Notes: generated from the sequence alone by a model not told the origin. Shown: positions 41,862-50,649, numbered from the stretch's first letter. The stretch: 64,000 nt of DNA from VAXT01 sp963850415 (GCA_963850415.1 CAWKLE010000004.1:434001-498000); one strand, 5' to 3'. Numbers and translations: made by a program.

Positions 41862-42320
41862 TCAGGCGACGACCTCCACCGGACTGTGCACCTCGCGGAC
41901 GATCAGCACCGGACGCTTCGCGTCGCGAAGAACCGCTCGCGAGACACTGCCGAGCAAGACGCCCGAGACTCTGCCCAGGCCACGAGACCCGACGACGATC
42001 AAATCGGCGTCGACCTCGTCCGCATAGGCGACGATCTGCTTGGCGGCATCGCCGGCCAGCAGTTTCGTCTGCGCCTCGATGCCTTGCTCTTCAGCGATTT
42101 CGTACGCCTCGTCGAGGGACGTTCGGTCGGCCTCGGCGAGCTCGTGCGGCACCGAAACCGGGCCGGCCATCGCGAAGCCGGCGACGGGGAGCACGTCCGC
42201 CGCAGGGGCGACGTGCACGAAGATCGGCTCCGCCTGGTGCTCCTCGGCGAGCTCGAGCCCGAACTCGACCGCCTGCAGCGCCGAGGACGACCCGTCGGTT
42301 GCGATCAGGATTTTCTTCAT
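41862..42320 (-). CDS. universal stress protein UspA family
   Basis: 152 aa single Usp domain: MKKILIATDGSSSALQAVEF and GSRGLGRVSGVLLGSVSRAV (ATP-binding G-2x-G-9x-G-S). Related to, but clearly distinct from, the Usp at 32265. ATG 42320 with GGAGG upstream. The gene lies beyond the two-component pair, same strand, with its own promoter region. Site 4 (CGGGAATCTCG) is 50 nt upstream. Confidence 0.92.
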   Translation of the reverse strand: MKKILIATDGSSSALQAVEFGLELAEEHQAEPIFVHVAPAADVLPVAGFAMAGPVSVPHELAEADRTSLDEAYEIAEEQGIEAQTKLLAGDAAKQIVAYADEVDADLIVVGSRGLGRVSGVLLGSVSRAVLRDAKRPVLIVREVHSPVEVVA

Positions 42321-42370
42321 CTTGGCCTCCTTGTTGCACCGATCGTCGGCCCGGACCCAGGAGGTCGCAT

Positions 42371-42381
42371 CGGGAATCTCG
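42371..42381. promoter_or_regulatory. palindrome-like element CGGGAATCTCG (site 4)
   Basis: One mismatch from CGGG-AAT-CCCG; 50 nt upstream of usp (minus) and 107 nt upstream of the mini-Hsp20 gene (plus). Confidence 0.4.
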
Positions 42382-42488
42382 CCTATCCCCGCGTGGGCAA
42401 CTACGGATCCGGTATGCGCGCCGGCTCCGATGCCGAATCGACCTGAGAGACGGACGATCTGGGTCAGATCTAAAAGAGAGGAGGAGCC

Positions 42489-42746
42489 ATGGCACCGCAC
42501 GGCAGAAACGGCGCTGCTCCGGTTCTCGAGCTGAAGCCGCGCTCCACGAACGGCTTGCGCCGAAGGGCTCCCGGAACCGTGCTCTCCCCGGTCGCGGAGG
42601 TGCATGAGACGCCGACCGACGTGATCGTTCGCGTCCGTCTCCAGCAAGGCGCACTCGAGCTCAGCGTGCCGAAGCGCGCGCTGTGCGATCCGCGCACGGG
42701 CAGAAGCGTCACTCCGGGGACGAACCCGGACGCGACTCCCTGCTGA
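42489..42746 (+). CDS. miniature Hsp20-like protein
   Basis: 85 aa; ribosome site AGGAGGAG ahead of ATG 42489. After a basic Arg-rich N-terminus, PVAEVHETPTDVIVRVRL resembles the first strands of the alpha-crystallin domain (xVDIxETxDxxVVRAxLPG), and GALELSVPKRA resembles its last strand (DGVLTIxVPK), but about 50-60 residues between them are missing. It may be an internally deleted Hsp20 or a distinct minimal form. No frameshift is seen. Divergent from usp, which fits a stress role. Alternative: unrelated small basic protein. Confidence 0.45.
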   Translation: MAPHGRNGAAPVLELKPRSTNGLRRRAPGTVLSPVAEVHETPTDVIVRVRLQQGALELSVPKRALCDPRTGRSVTPGTNPDATPC

Positions 42747-42765
42747 GTCGCAGAAAGGAACCACC

Positions 42766-42831
42766 ATGAGCTTCGGTCCCGCAGATCGGGGCCGAACGGG
42801 CAGGTCCGCCAGCCGAGGTGGCATGAACTGA
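42766..42831 (+). CDS. possible 21-residue leader peptide
   Basis: ATG 42766 with AAAGGAACC upstream, ending TGA 42829-42831; peptide MSFGPADRGRTGRSASRGGM plus N. It precedes a strong hairpin and the GTPase gene. No other support; composition is Gly/Arg-rich. Confidence 0.25.
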   Translation: MSFGPADRGRTGRSASRGGMN

Positions 42832-42842
42832 ACGACAGAACG

Positions 42843-42868
42843 CGTGGGCCGGGCTTCCCGGCCCCACG
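42843..42868 (+). terminator. hairpin in the leader of the cDPG-synthetase-like gene
   Basis: CGTGGG-CCGGG-CTT-CCCGG-CCCCACG (one bulged base), 19 nt before ATG 42888; no T-run. Could be a terminator of the preceding unit or an attenuating/processing structure. Confidence 0.45.
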
Positions 42869-42887
42869 TGACGAAAGGAGTGGAGCG

Positions 42888-44225
42888 ATGCGCAAGGTCA
42901 TCATCATGGGTGCGGGAGGCCGTGACTTCCACAACTTCAACACGGTCTTCCGCGACGATCCGAACACGGAGGTGGTCGCCTTCACCGCGGCGCAGATCCC
43001 CGGCATCGACGACCGCCGTTACCCGGCCGCGCTCACCGGGCCGAGGTACCCGGACGGCATCCCGATCAGGCCCGAGCACGAGCTGACCGACCTGATCAAG
43101 AGCGAGTGGGCCGACGAGGTCGTCCTCGCCTACTCGGACCTCTCCCACGAAGACGTCATGCACAAGGCGTCGACCGTCCTCGCGGCGGGCGCCGACTTCA
43201 CCCTGCTCGGGCCGAAGGCGACGATGATCGAGAGCACGAAGCCGGTCGTCGCGGTCTGCGCCGTCCGCACCGGCAGCGGCAAGAGCCAGACCAGCCGCAA
43301 GGTCGGCCGGATCCTGCTCGACGCCGGTCTGAAGGTCGCCCTCGTCAGGCATCCGATGCCGTACGGCGACCTGGAGGCGATGCGCGTCCAGCGGTTCGCC
43401 TCGATCGAGGAGATCGACTCGACCCATCCGACGCTCGAGGAGCGCGAAGAGTACGAGCTCCCGGTCGAGATGGGCATGGTCATGTACGCGGGCGTCGACT
43501 ACGAGGCGATCCTCCGGCAGGCCGAAGAGGAGGCCGACGTCGTGATCTGGGACGGGGGGAACAACGACATGCCCTTCTTCCGCCCCAACCTGCTCATCGT
43601 CGTCGCCGATCCCCTGCGGCCCGGGCACGAGCTCCGGTACCACCCTGGAGAGGCGAACCTGCGCATGGCCGACGTCGTCGTCATCAACAAGGTCGACTCC
43701 GCCGAGGCGCACAACGTCGAGCAGGTGCTCGAGAACGTGGAGGCGGTGAACCCGATGGCGCGGGTCATCTTCGCCAAGTCGCCGCCGAAGCTCGATTACG
43801 GGCCCGACCTGCTCGGACGGCGCGTGCTGGTCATCGACGACGGCCCGACCCTGACACACGGCCAGATGCCCTTCGGCGCCGGGCTCGTGGCCGCGCGCAA
43901 CGCCGGGGCGGGAACGATCGTCGACCCGAGGCCGTATGCCGTGGGCTCGATCAAGGAGACTCTCGACAAGTGGCCGCAGCTGACCAGCGTCCTGCCGGCC
44001 ATGGGCTACGACGATGCTCAGCTGAAGGAGCTCGAGGAGACGATCAACGCCGCGGACTGCGACGTGGTCGTCACCGGCACGCCCATCGACCTCGGCCGGC
44101 TGATCACATCGAAGCACCCGATCCGCCATGTCCGGTACGAGCTCGAGGAGGTCGGCACGCCGACGCTGACCGAGGTGCTGGAGCCGATTCTGGCCGACAA
44201 GCGGGCATTCGTAGCCGCGCACTGA
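42888..44225 (+). CDS. P-loop GTPase, cyclic 2,3-diphosphoglycerate synthetase-like (COG2403)
   Basis: 445 aa; AAAGGAGTGG ahead of ATG 42888. N-terminal Rossmann region RKVIIMGAGGRDFHNFNTVF; P-loop VCAVRTGSGKSQTSRKVGRI; WDGGNNDMPFFRPN; VINKVDSAEAHNVEQV (NKxD, guanine specificity); C-terminal VVTGTPIDLGRLI. This is the COG2403 family, annotated as predicted GTPase or cyclic 2,3-diphosphoglycerate synthetase; in methanogens cDPGS makes the thermoprotectant cyclic 2,3-DPG from 2,3-DPG. Presence here does not prove cDPG synthesis, but a stress-linked metabolite would fit the neighbourhood. Ends at a perfect 12-bp terminator. Confidence 0.8.
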   Translation: MRKVIIMGAGGRDFHNFNTVFRDDPNTEVVAFTAAQIPGIDDRRYPAALTGPRYPDGIPIRPEHELTDLIKSEWADEVVLAYSDLSHEDVMHKASTVLAAGADFTLLGPKATMIESTKPVVAVCAVRTGSGKSQTSRKVGRILLDAGLKVALVRHPMPYGDLEAMRVQRFASIEEIDSTHPTLEEREEYELPVEMGMVMYAGVDYEAILRQAEEEADVVIWDGGNNDMPFFRPNLLIVVADPLRPGHELRYHPGEANLRMADVVVINKVDSAEAHNVEQVLENVEAVNPMARVIFAKSPPKLDYGPDLLGRRVLVIDDGPTLTHGQMPFGAGLVAARNAGAGTIVDPRPYAVGSIKETLDKWPQLTSVLPAMGYDDAQLKELEETINAADCDVVVTGTPIDLGRLITSKHPIRHVRYELEEVGTPTLTEVLEPILADKRAFVAAH

Positions 44226-44230
44226 ACGAT

Positions 44231-44267
44231 GAGCCGTGGGGGTCGCCTCGAGCGGCCCCCACGGCTC
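44231..44267 (+). terminator. strong terminator after the cDPGS-like gene
   Basis: GAGCCGTGGGGG pairs with CCCCCACGGCTC (12 bp) with a 13-nt loop, 5 nt past the stop. Confidence 0.75.
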
Positions 44268-44273
44268 CCTCTC

Positions 44274-44290
44274 CGTGATTCCCCCTACGC
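44274..44290 (+). promoter_or_regulatory. palindrome-like element GTGATTCCCCC (site 5)
   Basis: Reads GGGGGAATCACGG on the minus strand, near the half-site CGGGAATC of site 4; 70 nt upstream of GTG 44361. The second arm is degenerate. Confidence 0.3.
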
Positions 44291-44360
44291 CGTATCAGGC
44301 CAGGCTCGGATGCCTCCCTTCCGCGCCACTCGCATGCTCTTGGTGAAGAAAGGAGGCAAC

Positions 44361-44519
44361 GTGCATCAGTGGATGAGACTGTTCGACTGGACGTGGATCG
44401 GCGCGATGATGATCGCCTGGATCCTTCTCATCGCCGTCATCGGCTACGCAGCGGTCTTCGTGGCGTCGCGTCAATCGGCTCGGCATCCGGTGCGGCACGG
44501 TCGCCCGAAGAGCGCCTGA
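44361..44519 (+). CDS. 52-aa single-TM protein upstream of P-type ATPase
   Basis: GTG 44361 has AAAGGAGG 5-6 nt upstream. One TM segment (WIGAMMIAWILLIAVIGYAA) flanked by an aromatic N-terminus (HQWMRLFDWTW) and a basic C-terminal tail (RQSARHPVRHGRPKSA). It ends 13 nt before the ATPase, so they are probably co-transcribed. Small TM proteins often modulate P-type pumps; that role is only suggested by position. Confidence 0.65.
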   Translation: MHQWMRLFDWTWIGAMMIAWILLIAVIGYAAVFVASRQSARHPVRHGRPKSA

Positions 44520-44532
44520 CCGGCGTCCGACC

Positions 44533-47280
44533 GTGGCGATGGCGCACCACGATCCGGTGGACCGAGCGGCGCTCGGCGTCGACGTCGATCCGACCGAGCT
44601 GACCGACCTCCTCTTCCGCCATCTCCGTACGAGCCGCAGGGGCCTTTCGACGCGTGAGGCCGCCCGCAGGCTCGTCGCCTACGGTCCGAACGAGCTCCGG
44701 CGCCAGTCCTCGAGGCGCTGGCCGAGAGAGCTCGTCAAGCAATTTGTCCACCCGCTGGCGCTCCTGCTTTGGCTGGCCGCGGGACTCGCGCTCGTCGCCG
44801 GCACCGTCGTCCTCGCCGCCGCGATCGTCGCGGTGATCGTGCTCAATGCGCTGTTCGCGTTCGTGCAGGAACAGCAGGCGGAGCGCGCGGTGGAGGCGCT
44901 CGAGCAGTACCTGCCCCTCCAGGCGTTCGTCCTTCGAGACGGGAGACGAGCCGTCATCGAGGCGAAAGAGCTCGTGCCGGGCGACATCCTCCTCCTCGAG
45001 GAAGGAGAGCGAATCTCGGCCGATGCCCGGCTGCTCGAGGGCGCTCTCGAAGTGGACATGTCGACGCTGACCGGCGAGTCGGTGCCGGTCCTGCGGACCG
45101 CTGCCCCCGGTGAGCGGGGCACGAGCCCGCTGCGTGCGCGCGACCTCGTCTTTAGCGGAACCTCCTGCACGGGCGGGGAAGGGCGAGCGGTCGCCTACGC
45201 CACAGGGATGCGCACCGAGCTCGGCCGAATCGCCGCGCTTTCGGAGCGAGTGGAGCGGGAGGAAAGCCCGCTCGAAAGGCAGGTTCGCCGCGTCGCCTGG
45301 CTGATCGCGGTCGTCGCCGTCGTCGTCGGCTTCGCGTTCGTTCCGCTCGGCATCTTCGGAGCCGGGCTTCCGGTCGCCGACGCGGTCCTGTTCTCGATCG
45401 GGCTGCTCGTCGCCAACGTCCCCGAGGGTCTCTTGCCCACGATCACGCTTTCCCTGGCCGTCGGCGTCCGGGTGCTCGCCCGGCGGGGCGCGCTCGTCAA
45501 GCGCCTGAGCGCGGTCGAGACACTCGGGTCCACGAACGTCGTCTGCACAGACAAGACGGGGACGCTGACGGAGAACAGGATGGACGTCACAGGTGTCTGG
45601 ACGGCAGCGACCGGCCCTGTGCATGTGAGCGACGAGTCGCAGCCGTTTCTCGGCCCGGTCGCGCACACTGCGAGCGCGTGCAACAACGCCGAGCTGGGCA
45701 CGGGCGACGGCTCCGCTTCCGGCGATCCGACCGAGATCGCGCTGCTCCGCGCCGCAGCCGCGCTTGGTGAAGACGTCCGGCTTCTGACCCGTGAACGCTC
45801 GAGACGCCGCCGCTTCGCCTTCGACCCTGCGCTCAGGCTGATGTCGACGGTGGACGAGTCGCCGGAGGGCCTCTGGGTGCACGTGAAGGGCGCGCCCGAG
45901 GCCGTGCTCGAGCGCAGTGTCCTCCTCCAGGACGGCGACGCCGAGGTCCCCTTCGACGCCGATCGGTCGGGACAGGTCGTTTCCGCAGTGGACGCGTACG
46001 CCAATCGTGGGCTCCGGGTGATCGGACTCGCGCGCCGGGCTCTCCGCAACGGTTCGCTGCCGGACCAGCGGGAGGACGCGGAGCGAGACCTGACCTTCCT
46101 CGGCCTCGTGGCGATGTTCGACCCGCCCCGGCCCGAGGTGGCCGACGCCGTGGCCCGCTGCCGCGAGGCCGGGATCAGGATCATCGTCGTCACCGGGGAC
46201 CACGGGTTGACCGCGGCCGAGGTCGTGCGCCAGGTCGGGATCGCTGATGAGAGCACGACGATCGTCAACGGCGACGAGCTGGACCGGATGGACGAGCCGG
46301 CGCTCGACCGTCTTCTGGCGGGCTCCGACGGGCTGATCTTCGCGCGCACCTCGCCCGAGGCGAAGCTGCGAATCGCAGACGCCCTGCGCGACAACGGCGA
46401 GGTCGTCGCGATGACGGGAGACGGCGTCAACGACGCGCCCGCACTGAGGCGCGCGGACATCGGCATCGCAATGGGACGAAGCGGCACGGACGTGGCGCGC
46501 GAGGCCTCTACGATGGTCCTCACGGACGACAACTTCGCGACCATCGTCCGCGCTGTCGAAGAGGGCCGGCGGGTCTACGACAACGTCCGGAAGTTCATCT
46601 TCTACATCTTCGTCCACACGACCCCGGAGGTCGTGCCATTCCTCGTCTTCGCACTCTCGGGCGGCCTAATCCCGCTTCCGCTCACGGTCACGCAGATCCT
46701 CGCGGTCGATCTCGGCACGGAGACCCTTCCGGCCCTGGCGCTCGGGCGTGAGCCGGTCGAGCCCGGCACGATGCAGCGTCCTCCGCGCGGTCGGTCCGAA
46801 GGCGTGATCCGCCGGTCGATGCTCGTTCGTGCCTGGCTCTTCCTGGGGATGATCTCGGCCGCGCTCGCGATGGGCGCCTTCTTCTACGTGCTGCTGCGCG
46901 CCGGCTGGAGCCCCGGCGACTCGGTGTCGGCCGGCTCCCCGCTCCACGAGGCGTACACGAAGGCGACCACGATGACGTTCCTCGCAATCGTGGTCTGCCA
47001 GATCGGGACCGCGCTGGCCGCGCGCACCGAGCGGGCGTCGCTCCGCTCCGTCGGCCTCTTCACGAACCCTCTGCTTCTCTGGGGCTTCCTCTTCGAGCTG
47101 GTGTTCGCCGCGGCTCTCGTCTACCTGCCCCCGCTCCAGGCCGCCTTCTCGACGGCCGCGCTGGGACCGAGCGAGCTCGTCATCCTCCTCCCCTTCCCGT
47201 TCATCATCTGGGGAGCCGACGAGCTGCGCCGCCTATTCCTGCGCAAACACGTACAGAACGAGCCGGAGAACGGCGGCTAG
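44533..47280 (+). CDS. P2-type cation-transporting ATPase
   Basis: 915 aa from GTG 44533 (ATG 44539 possible). N-terminal cation ATPase domain LSTREAARRLVAYGPNELRR; actuator DMSTLTGESVPVLRT; M4 VANVPEGLLPTITLSLAV; phosphorylation motif NVVCTDKTGTLTENRMDV; nucleotide domain with VHVKGAPEAVLERS; hinge VVAMTGDGVNDAPALRRADI; M6 TQILAVDLGTETLPALALG. The P-E-G-L-L motif and M6 D-L-G-T-E are closer to Na+/K+- and H+/K+-type (P2C-like) pumps than to SERCA-type Ca2+ pumps. In mycobacteria the related CtpF belongs to the DosR regulon. Ion not established. Confidence 0.9.
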   Translation: MAMAHHDPVDRAALGVDVDPTELTDLLFRHLRTSRRGLSTREAARRLVAYGPNELRRQSSRRWPRELVKQFVHPLALLLWLAAGLALVAGTVVLAAAIVAVIVLNALFAFVQEQQAERAVEALEQYLPLQAFVLRDGRRAVIEAKELVPGDILLLEEGERISADARLLEGALEVDMSTLTGESVPVLRTAAPGERGTSPLRARDLVFSGTSCTGGEGRAVAYATGMRTELGRIAALSERVEREESPLERQVRRVAWLIAVVAVVVGFAFVPLGIFGAGLPVADAVLFSIGLLVANVPEGLLPTITLSLAVGVRVLARRGALVKRLSAVETLGSTNVVCTDKTGTLTENRMDVTGVWTAATGPVHVSDESQPFLGPVAHTASACNNAELGTGDGSASGDPTEIALLRAAAALGEDVRLLTRERSRRRRFAFDPALRLMSTVDESPEGLWVHVKGAPEAVLERSVLLQDGDAEVPFDADRSGQVVSAVDAYANRGLRVIGLARRALRNGSLPDQREDAERDLTFLGLVAMFDPPRPEVADAVARCREAGIRIIVVTGDHGLTAAEVVRQVGIADESTTIVNGDELDRMDEPALDRLLAGSDGLIFARTSPEAKLRIADALRDNGEVVAMTGDGVNDAPALRRADIGIAMGRSGTDVAREASTMVLTDDNFATIVRAVEEGRRVYDNVRKFIFYIFVHTTPEVVPFLVFALSGGLIPLPLTVTQILAVDLGTETLPALALGREPVEPGTMQRPPRGRSEGVIRRSMLVRAWLFLGMISAALAMGAFFYVLLRAGWSPGDSVSAGSPLHEAYTKATTMTFLAIVVCQIGTALAARTERASLRSVGLFTNPLLLWGFLFELVFAAALVYLPPLQAAFSTAALGPSELVILLPFPFIIWGADELRRLFLRKHVQNEPENGG

Positions 47281-47331
47281 GCCGATCCGCACTTTCCCGC
47301 GTGCGCTCTGCGGCCGGGCGCGGATGGCAGT

Positions 47332-47342
47332 CGGGATACCTG
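47332..47342 (+). promoter_or_regulatory. palindrome-like element CGGGATACCTG (site 6)
   Basis: Only 16 nt upstream of ATG 47359, unlike the other sites; a GACACT box lies 6 nt before the ATG. Confidence 0.3.
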
Positions 47343-47358
47343 CGCTGACACTGGTTCC

Positions 47359-48690
47359 ATGACTGCAACGACTGCGCCGGACCCGGAGTTCACCGAGCTG
47401 CGGCCGCCGCTCGGCCGGACCGAAGCGGTGCTCGAAGCAGACCGCTGCCTCGAGTGCGGCGGCCCCCATGCCCCCGCACCGTGCGCGGTTGCATGCCCGG
47501 CTGGAGTCGACGTCCCTCGTTTCATCGCCGAGATCGCAGAGGACGACCCCGGCGCCGCAGCCGCGACGATCTTCGCCGAGAACATGCTCGGCGGGACGTG
47601 CGCGCGTGTGTGCCCGGTCGAGGTGCTATGCGAGGGCGCGTGCGTCCTCGATCACGAGCAGCGGCCGCCGATCGCGATCGGCGCACTCCAGCGGTATGCG
47701 ACCGACTGGTTCTTCGAGCAGGGCCTGGCGATCCGCACGCGGGCTCCCGCGAACGGGCTCCGTGTCGCCGTGATCGGCGCCGGCCCCTCCGGGCTCACGT
47801 GCGCGGGGGAGCTGGCCGCGCGCGGCTACGACGTGACGGTCTACGACGAGCGCGAGGAGATCGGCGGACTCGTCCGCTACGCGATCGCGCCCTACCGGCA
47901 GGTGCGCGACCCCTTGCCCGCCGAGGCTCGGGCGCTCACGGAGCTCGGGGTCGACCTTCGGCTCGGACGGAAGATCGCAGGCCGCGAGCAGCTCGCCGAG
48001 GTGGCGCTCGAGGCGGACGCGGTCTTCCTCGGGGTCGGCCTCGGCGCTGACACGGCGGTCTCCTCTCCCGGAGACGACCTCGCCGGCGTCTGGGAGTCGC
48101 TCGTCTTCATCGACGCGCTCAAGACCGGGGGCCGGCCGATCGTCGGTCGGCGAGTCGTCGTCGTGGGCGGAGGCAACACCGCGATCGACGTCGCCCGCGA
48201 GGCCCTCCGGCTCGGCGCCGACGAGGTCACGCTCCTCTACCGCAGGACCGAGGCGGAGATGCCCGCGTACCCGCACGAGGTTGCAGAAGCTCGCGAAGAG
48301 GGCGTGCGTTTCGAGTTCCTGGCGGCGCCGGTTCGGTTCCTCGGCCGGAGGCGGCTGGAAGCGATCGAGTGCCGGAGAATGGCGCTCGGCGAGCCCGACG
48401 AGAGCGGTCGGCGCCGACCGGTGCCGCTCTCTGGATCCGAGTTCACCCTGCCCGCCGACACGGCCGTGAAGGCGATCGGCCAGCAGTCGCGCGACGAGCT
48501 GCACGACTGGATCGACGGGCTCGAGCTGGATCGGGGGAAAGTCGTGGTCGACGAGGCCGGGCGGACCGGAAATCCCAAGTTCTTCGCCGGCGGAGACGCG
48601 ATCAACGGCGGCGCGAGCGCCGTCGAGGCCGTGCGTGACGGAAAGCGCGCCGCCCGGGCGATCGACCGGGAGCTGAGATGCCGGAACTGA
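47359..48690 (+). CDS. NAD(P)H-dependent glutamate-synthase-beta-like FAD/Fe-S oxidoreductase
   Basis: 443 aa. N-terminal helical Fe-S domain with cysteines ADRCLECGGPHAPAPCAVAC and GGTCARVCPVEVLCEGACVL (two 4Fe-4S), then FAD motif VAVIGAGPSGLTCAGELAAR, NAD(P) motif VVVVGGGNTAIDVAREALRL, and GNPKFFAGGDAINGGASAVE. Close in design to GltD, NfnB/SudA and related subunits that move electrons between NAD(P)H and ferredoxin. It heads the OFOR operon (next start 13 nt before its stop), so it probably passes electrons between NADP and the ferredoxin used by the oxidoreductase. Confidence 0.88.
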   Translation: MTATTAPDPEFTELRPPLGRTEAVLEADRCLECGGPHAPAPCAVACPAGVDVPRFIAEIAEDDPGAAAATIFAENMLGGTCARVCPVEVLCEGACVLDHEQRPPIAIGALQRYATDWFFEQGLAIRTRAPANGLRVAVIGAGPSGLTCAGELAARGYDVTVYDEREEIGGLVRYAIAPYRQVRDPLPAEARALTELGVDLRLGRKIAGREQLAEVALEADAVFLGVGLGADTAVSSPGDDLAGVWESLVFIDALKTGGRPIVGRRVVVVGGGNTAIDVAREALRLGADEVTLLYRRTEAEMPAYPHEVAEAREEGVRFEFLAAPVRFLGRRRLEAIECRRMALGEPDESGRRRPVPLSGSEFTLPADTAVKAIGQQSRDELHDWIDGLELDRGKVVVDEAGRTGNPKFFAGGDAINGGASAVEAVRDGKRAARAIDRELRCRN

Positions 48691-49214
48691 CCGAGATCCG
48701 CTGGCACGCGCGCGCAGGACAGGGCGCGAAGACGGCCTCGCAGCTACTCGCGCTAGCGCTGCTCCGCTCGGGCCGGAGCGTGCAGGCCTTTCCCGAGTAC
48801 GGGCCCGAGCGCCGGGGAGCGCCGCTTCGCGCGTACACCCGAGTTTCCGACCGGCCGATCAGGCGTCACGACGCGATCGAGCATCCCGACGTCGTCGTCG
48901 TCCTCGAGCCGTCGCTCGTCCGCGAGGGACACGTGAGCGAGGGTCTCGACCCCGACGGCTGCGTCCTGCTGAACGCGGAAAGGGCGCCCGACGAGCTGGC
49001 GGGGACACGAGTGCTCTGCGTCCCGGCCTCGCGGATCGCCGCCGAGCAGGGATCGAGCTTCGGCAACATCGTCATGGTCGGCGCCGTCGCGGCTGCGCTC
49101 GGCGAGCCGCCGCTCGAAGACGTCCAGGAAGCGGCGGTCGAGCTCCTGGGCAAGAAGCTGCCGGCCGACTCCGTGCGGGCGGCGGTCGAGGAGGGGTACC
49201 GATGCCTCAGCTGA
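48678..49214 (+). CDS. 2-oxoacid:ferredoxin oxidoreductase gamma subunit
   Basis: 178 aa. WHARAGQGAKTASQLLALAL (G-R/A-G-G-Q-G motif) and FPEYGPERRGAPLRAYTRVS (GPE-RRG-P) are the gamma-domain signatures of POR/KOR/VOR enzymes; late SFGNIVMVGAVAAALGEPPL. Forms part of the alpha-beta-gamma-delta complex that oxidatively decarboxylates pyruvate, 2-oxoglutarate or branched-chain 2-oxoacids to acyl-CoA with reduced ferredoxin, or runs in reverse. ATG 48678 overlaps the preceding gene by 13 nt. Confidence 0.9.
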   Translation: MPELTEIRWHARAGQGAKTASQLLALALLRSGRSVQAFPEYGPERRGAPLRAYTRVSDRPIRRHDAIEHPDVVVVLEPSLVREGHVSEGLDPDGCVLLNAERAPDELAGTRVLCVPASRIAAEQGSSFGNIVMVGAVAAALGEPPLEDVQEAAVELLGKKLPADSVRAAVEEGYRCLS

Positions 49215-49492
49215 CGAAGTGGAACGAGTTGCGGAGCGGCGGGATCGTCGTCCCCGGCGAGGCCGAGCGCCCCCAGACGGGCGGCTGGCGAACGGGCGTC
49301 AAGCCGGAGGTCGACCTCACGAAGTGCGTGAACTGCCTGCTCTGCTGGCTCTACTGCCCGGACTCGGCCGTCCTGCTCGACGGGACCTCCTTCACCGGCT
49401 TCGACCTCACGTACTGCAAGGGCTGCGAGATCTGCGCCGAGGTCTGCCCCGTCGACGCGGTGACGATGGTCCCGGAGGAGGTGGCGTCGTGA
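49202..49492 (+). CDS. 2-oxoacid:ferredoxin oxidoreductase delta subunit (2x4Fe-4S ferredoxin)
   Basis: 96 aa. Two clusters: LTKCVNCLLCWLYCPDSA and TYCKGCEICAEVCPVDAVTM (CxxCxxCxxxCP twice). Carries electrons from the thiamine site to soluble ferredoxin or the upstream flavoprotein. Overlaps the gamma gene by 13 nt; its TGA overlaps the alpha start. Confidence 0.92.
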   Translation: MPQLTKWNELRSGGIVVPGEAERPQTGGWRTGVKPEVDLTKCVNCLLCWLYCPDSAVLLDGTSFTGFDLTYCKGCEICAEVCPVDAVTMVPEEVAS

Positions 49493-50649
49493 TCGCCGCC
49501 GCGCGCAGGCTGATGACCGGCGGCGAGGCCGTCGCCGAGGCGATGCGGCAGATCGACCCGGACGTCGTCCCGGTCTATCCGATCACGCCGCAGACGCCGA
49601 TCATCCAGGGGTTTGCAAGTTTCGTCGCGAACGGGAGGGCTCACGCGGAGCTCGTGAACGTCGAGTCCGAGCACTCCGCGATGAGCGCCGCCGTCGGAGC
49701 CGCTCTCGCCGGGGCGCGCACGATGACCGCCACCTCGTCGCAGGGGCTCGCCCTGATGGCCGAGATCGTCTACATCGCCGCCGCGATGCGAGCGCCGATC
49801 GTGATGGCGCTCGGCAACCGCGCGCTTTCCGGCCCGATCAACATCCACTGCGACCACTCCGACTCGATGCTGATCCGCGACTCCGGCGTCGTGCAGCTCT
49901 TCGCCGAGAACGCGCAGGAGGCGTACGACCTGACGGTGATCGCGCCGCGCCTGGCGGAGCATCCCGACGTGCTGCTGCCGGTGCTCGTCTGCCAGGACGG
50001 CTTCACGATTACGCACTCCGCCGAGCCGGTGGAGTTGCTCCCGGACGAGGACGTCGCCGAATTCGTCGGCGAGTACGCCGTGCCGTATGCGGTGCTGGAC
50101 ACGGACCGCCCCGCGACGCAGGGCCCGTTCGCCATGCCCGACTACTACTTCGAGCTGCGGCGCCAGCAGGCGTGTGCGCTCGAGTCCGCTCTCGAGGCCT
50201 TCACCGAGGTCGCGGCCGAGTACGACCTGCTCTCGGGCCGGAGTTGCGGCCTGGTCGAGGCGTATCGGCTCGAAGGCGCGGAGCGCGCGATCGTGGCGCT
50301 CGGATCGTCGGCCGGGACGATCAAGGACGTCGTCGACGACCTGCGCGACGAAGGTGAGCCGGTCGGCCTGCTCAAGATCGTCTCCTTCCGCCCGTTCCCG
50401 GCCGAGGCGGCCGCGGCGCTCCTCGGCGAGGTCGGCTCCGTGATCGTCCTCGACCGCGCCGATTCCCCGGGCGGGGCCGCCCCACTCCACGCGGAACTGG
50501 CAGCCGCCCTCTACGGGCGCGGCTCCGAGCTGCGCGGACACGTGTACGGACTCGGCGGCCGCGACCTGCACCCGGAGGACGTGCGCCGGGTCTTCGCCGG
50601 CGACGTCGGTCGCTACGTGGGACTGCGAGGTGAGACGTGTCCCGCCTGA
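49489..50649 (+). CDS. 2-oxoacid:ferredoxin oxidoreductase alpha subunit
   Basis: 386 aa from GTG 49489. RRLMTGGEAVAEAMRQIDPD, VPVYPITPQTPIIQGFASFV (PITPQTP, pyrimidine-binding domain of POR), ELVNVESEHSAMSAAVGAAL (VESEHSA, catalytic-site Glu), TSSQGLALMAEIVYIAAAMR and GRDLHPEDVRRVF. The PITPQT and VESEHSA forms are those of pyruvate and 2-ketoisovalerate enzymes. Four-subunit type, each gene separate. Its stop overlaps the beta start by 13 nt. Confidence 0.92.
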   Translation: MIAAARRLMTGGEAVAEAMRQIDPDVVPVYPITPQTPIIQGFASFVANGRAHAELVNVESEHSAMSAAVGAALAGARTMTATSSQGLALMAEIVYIAAAMRAPIVMALGNRALSGPINIHCDHSDSMLIRDSGVVQLFAENAQEAYDLTVIAPRLAEHPDVLLPVLVCQDGFTITHSAEPVELLPDEDVAEFVGEYAVPYAVLDTDRPATQGPFAMPDYYFELRRQQACALESALEAFTEVAAEYDLLSGRSCGLVEAYRLEGAERAIVALGSSAGTIKDVVDDLRDEGEPVGLLKIVSFRPFPAEAAAALLGEVGSVIVLDRADSPGGAAPLHAELAAALYGRGSELRGHVYGLGGRDLHPEDVRRVFAGDVGRYVGLRGETCPA

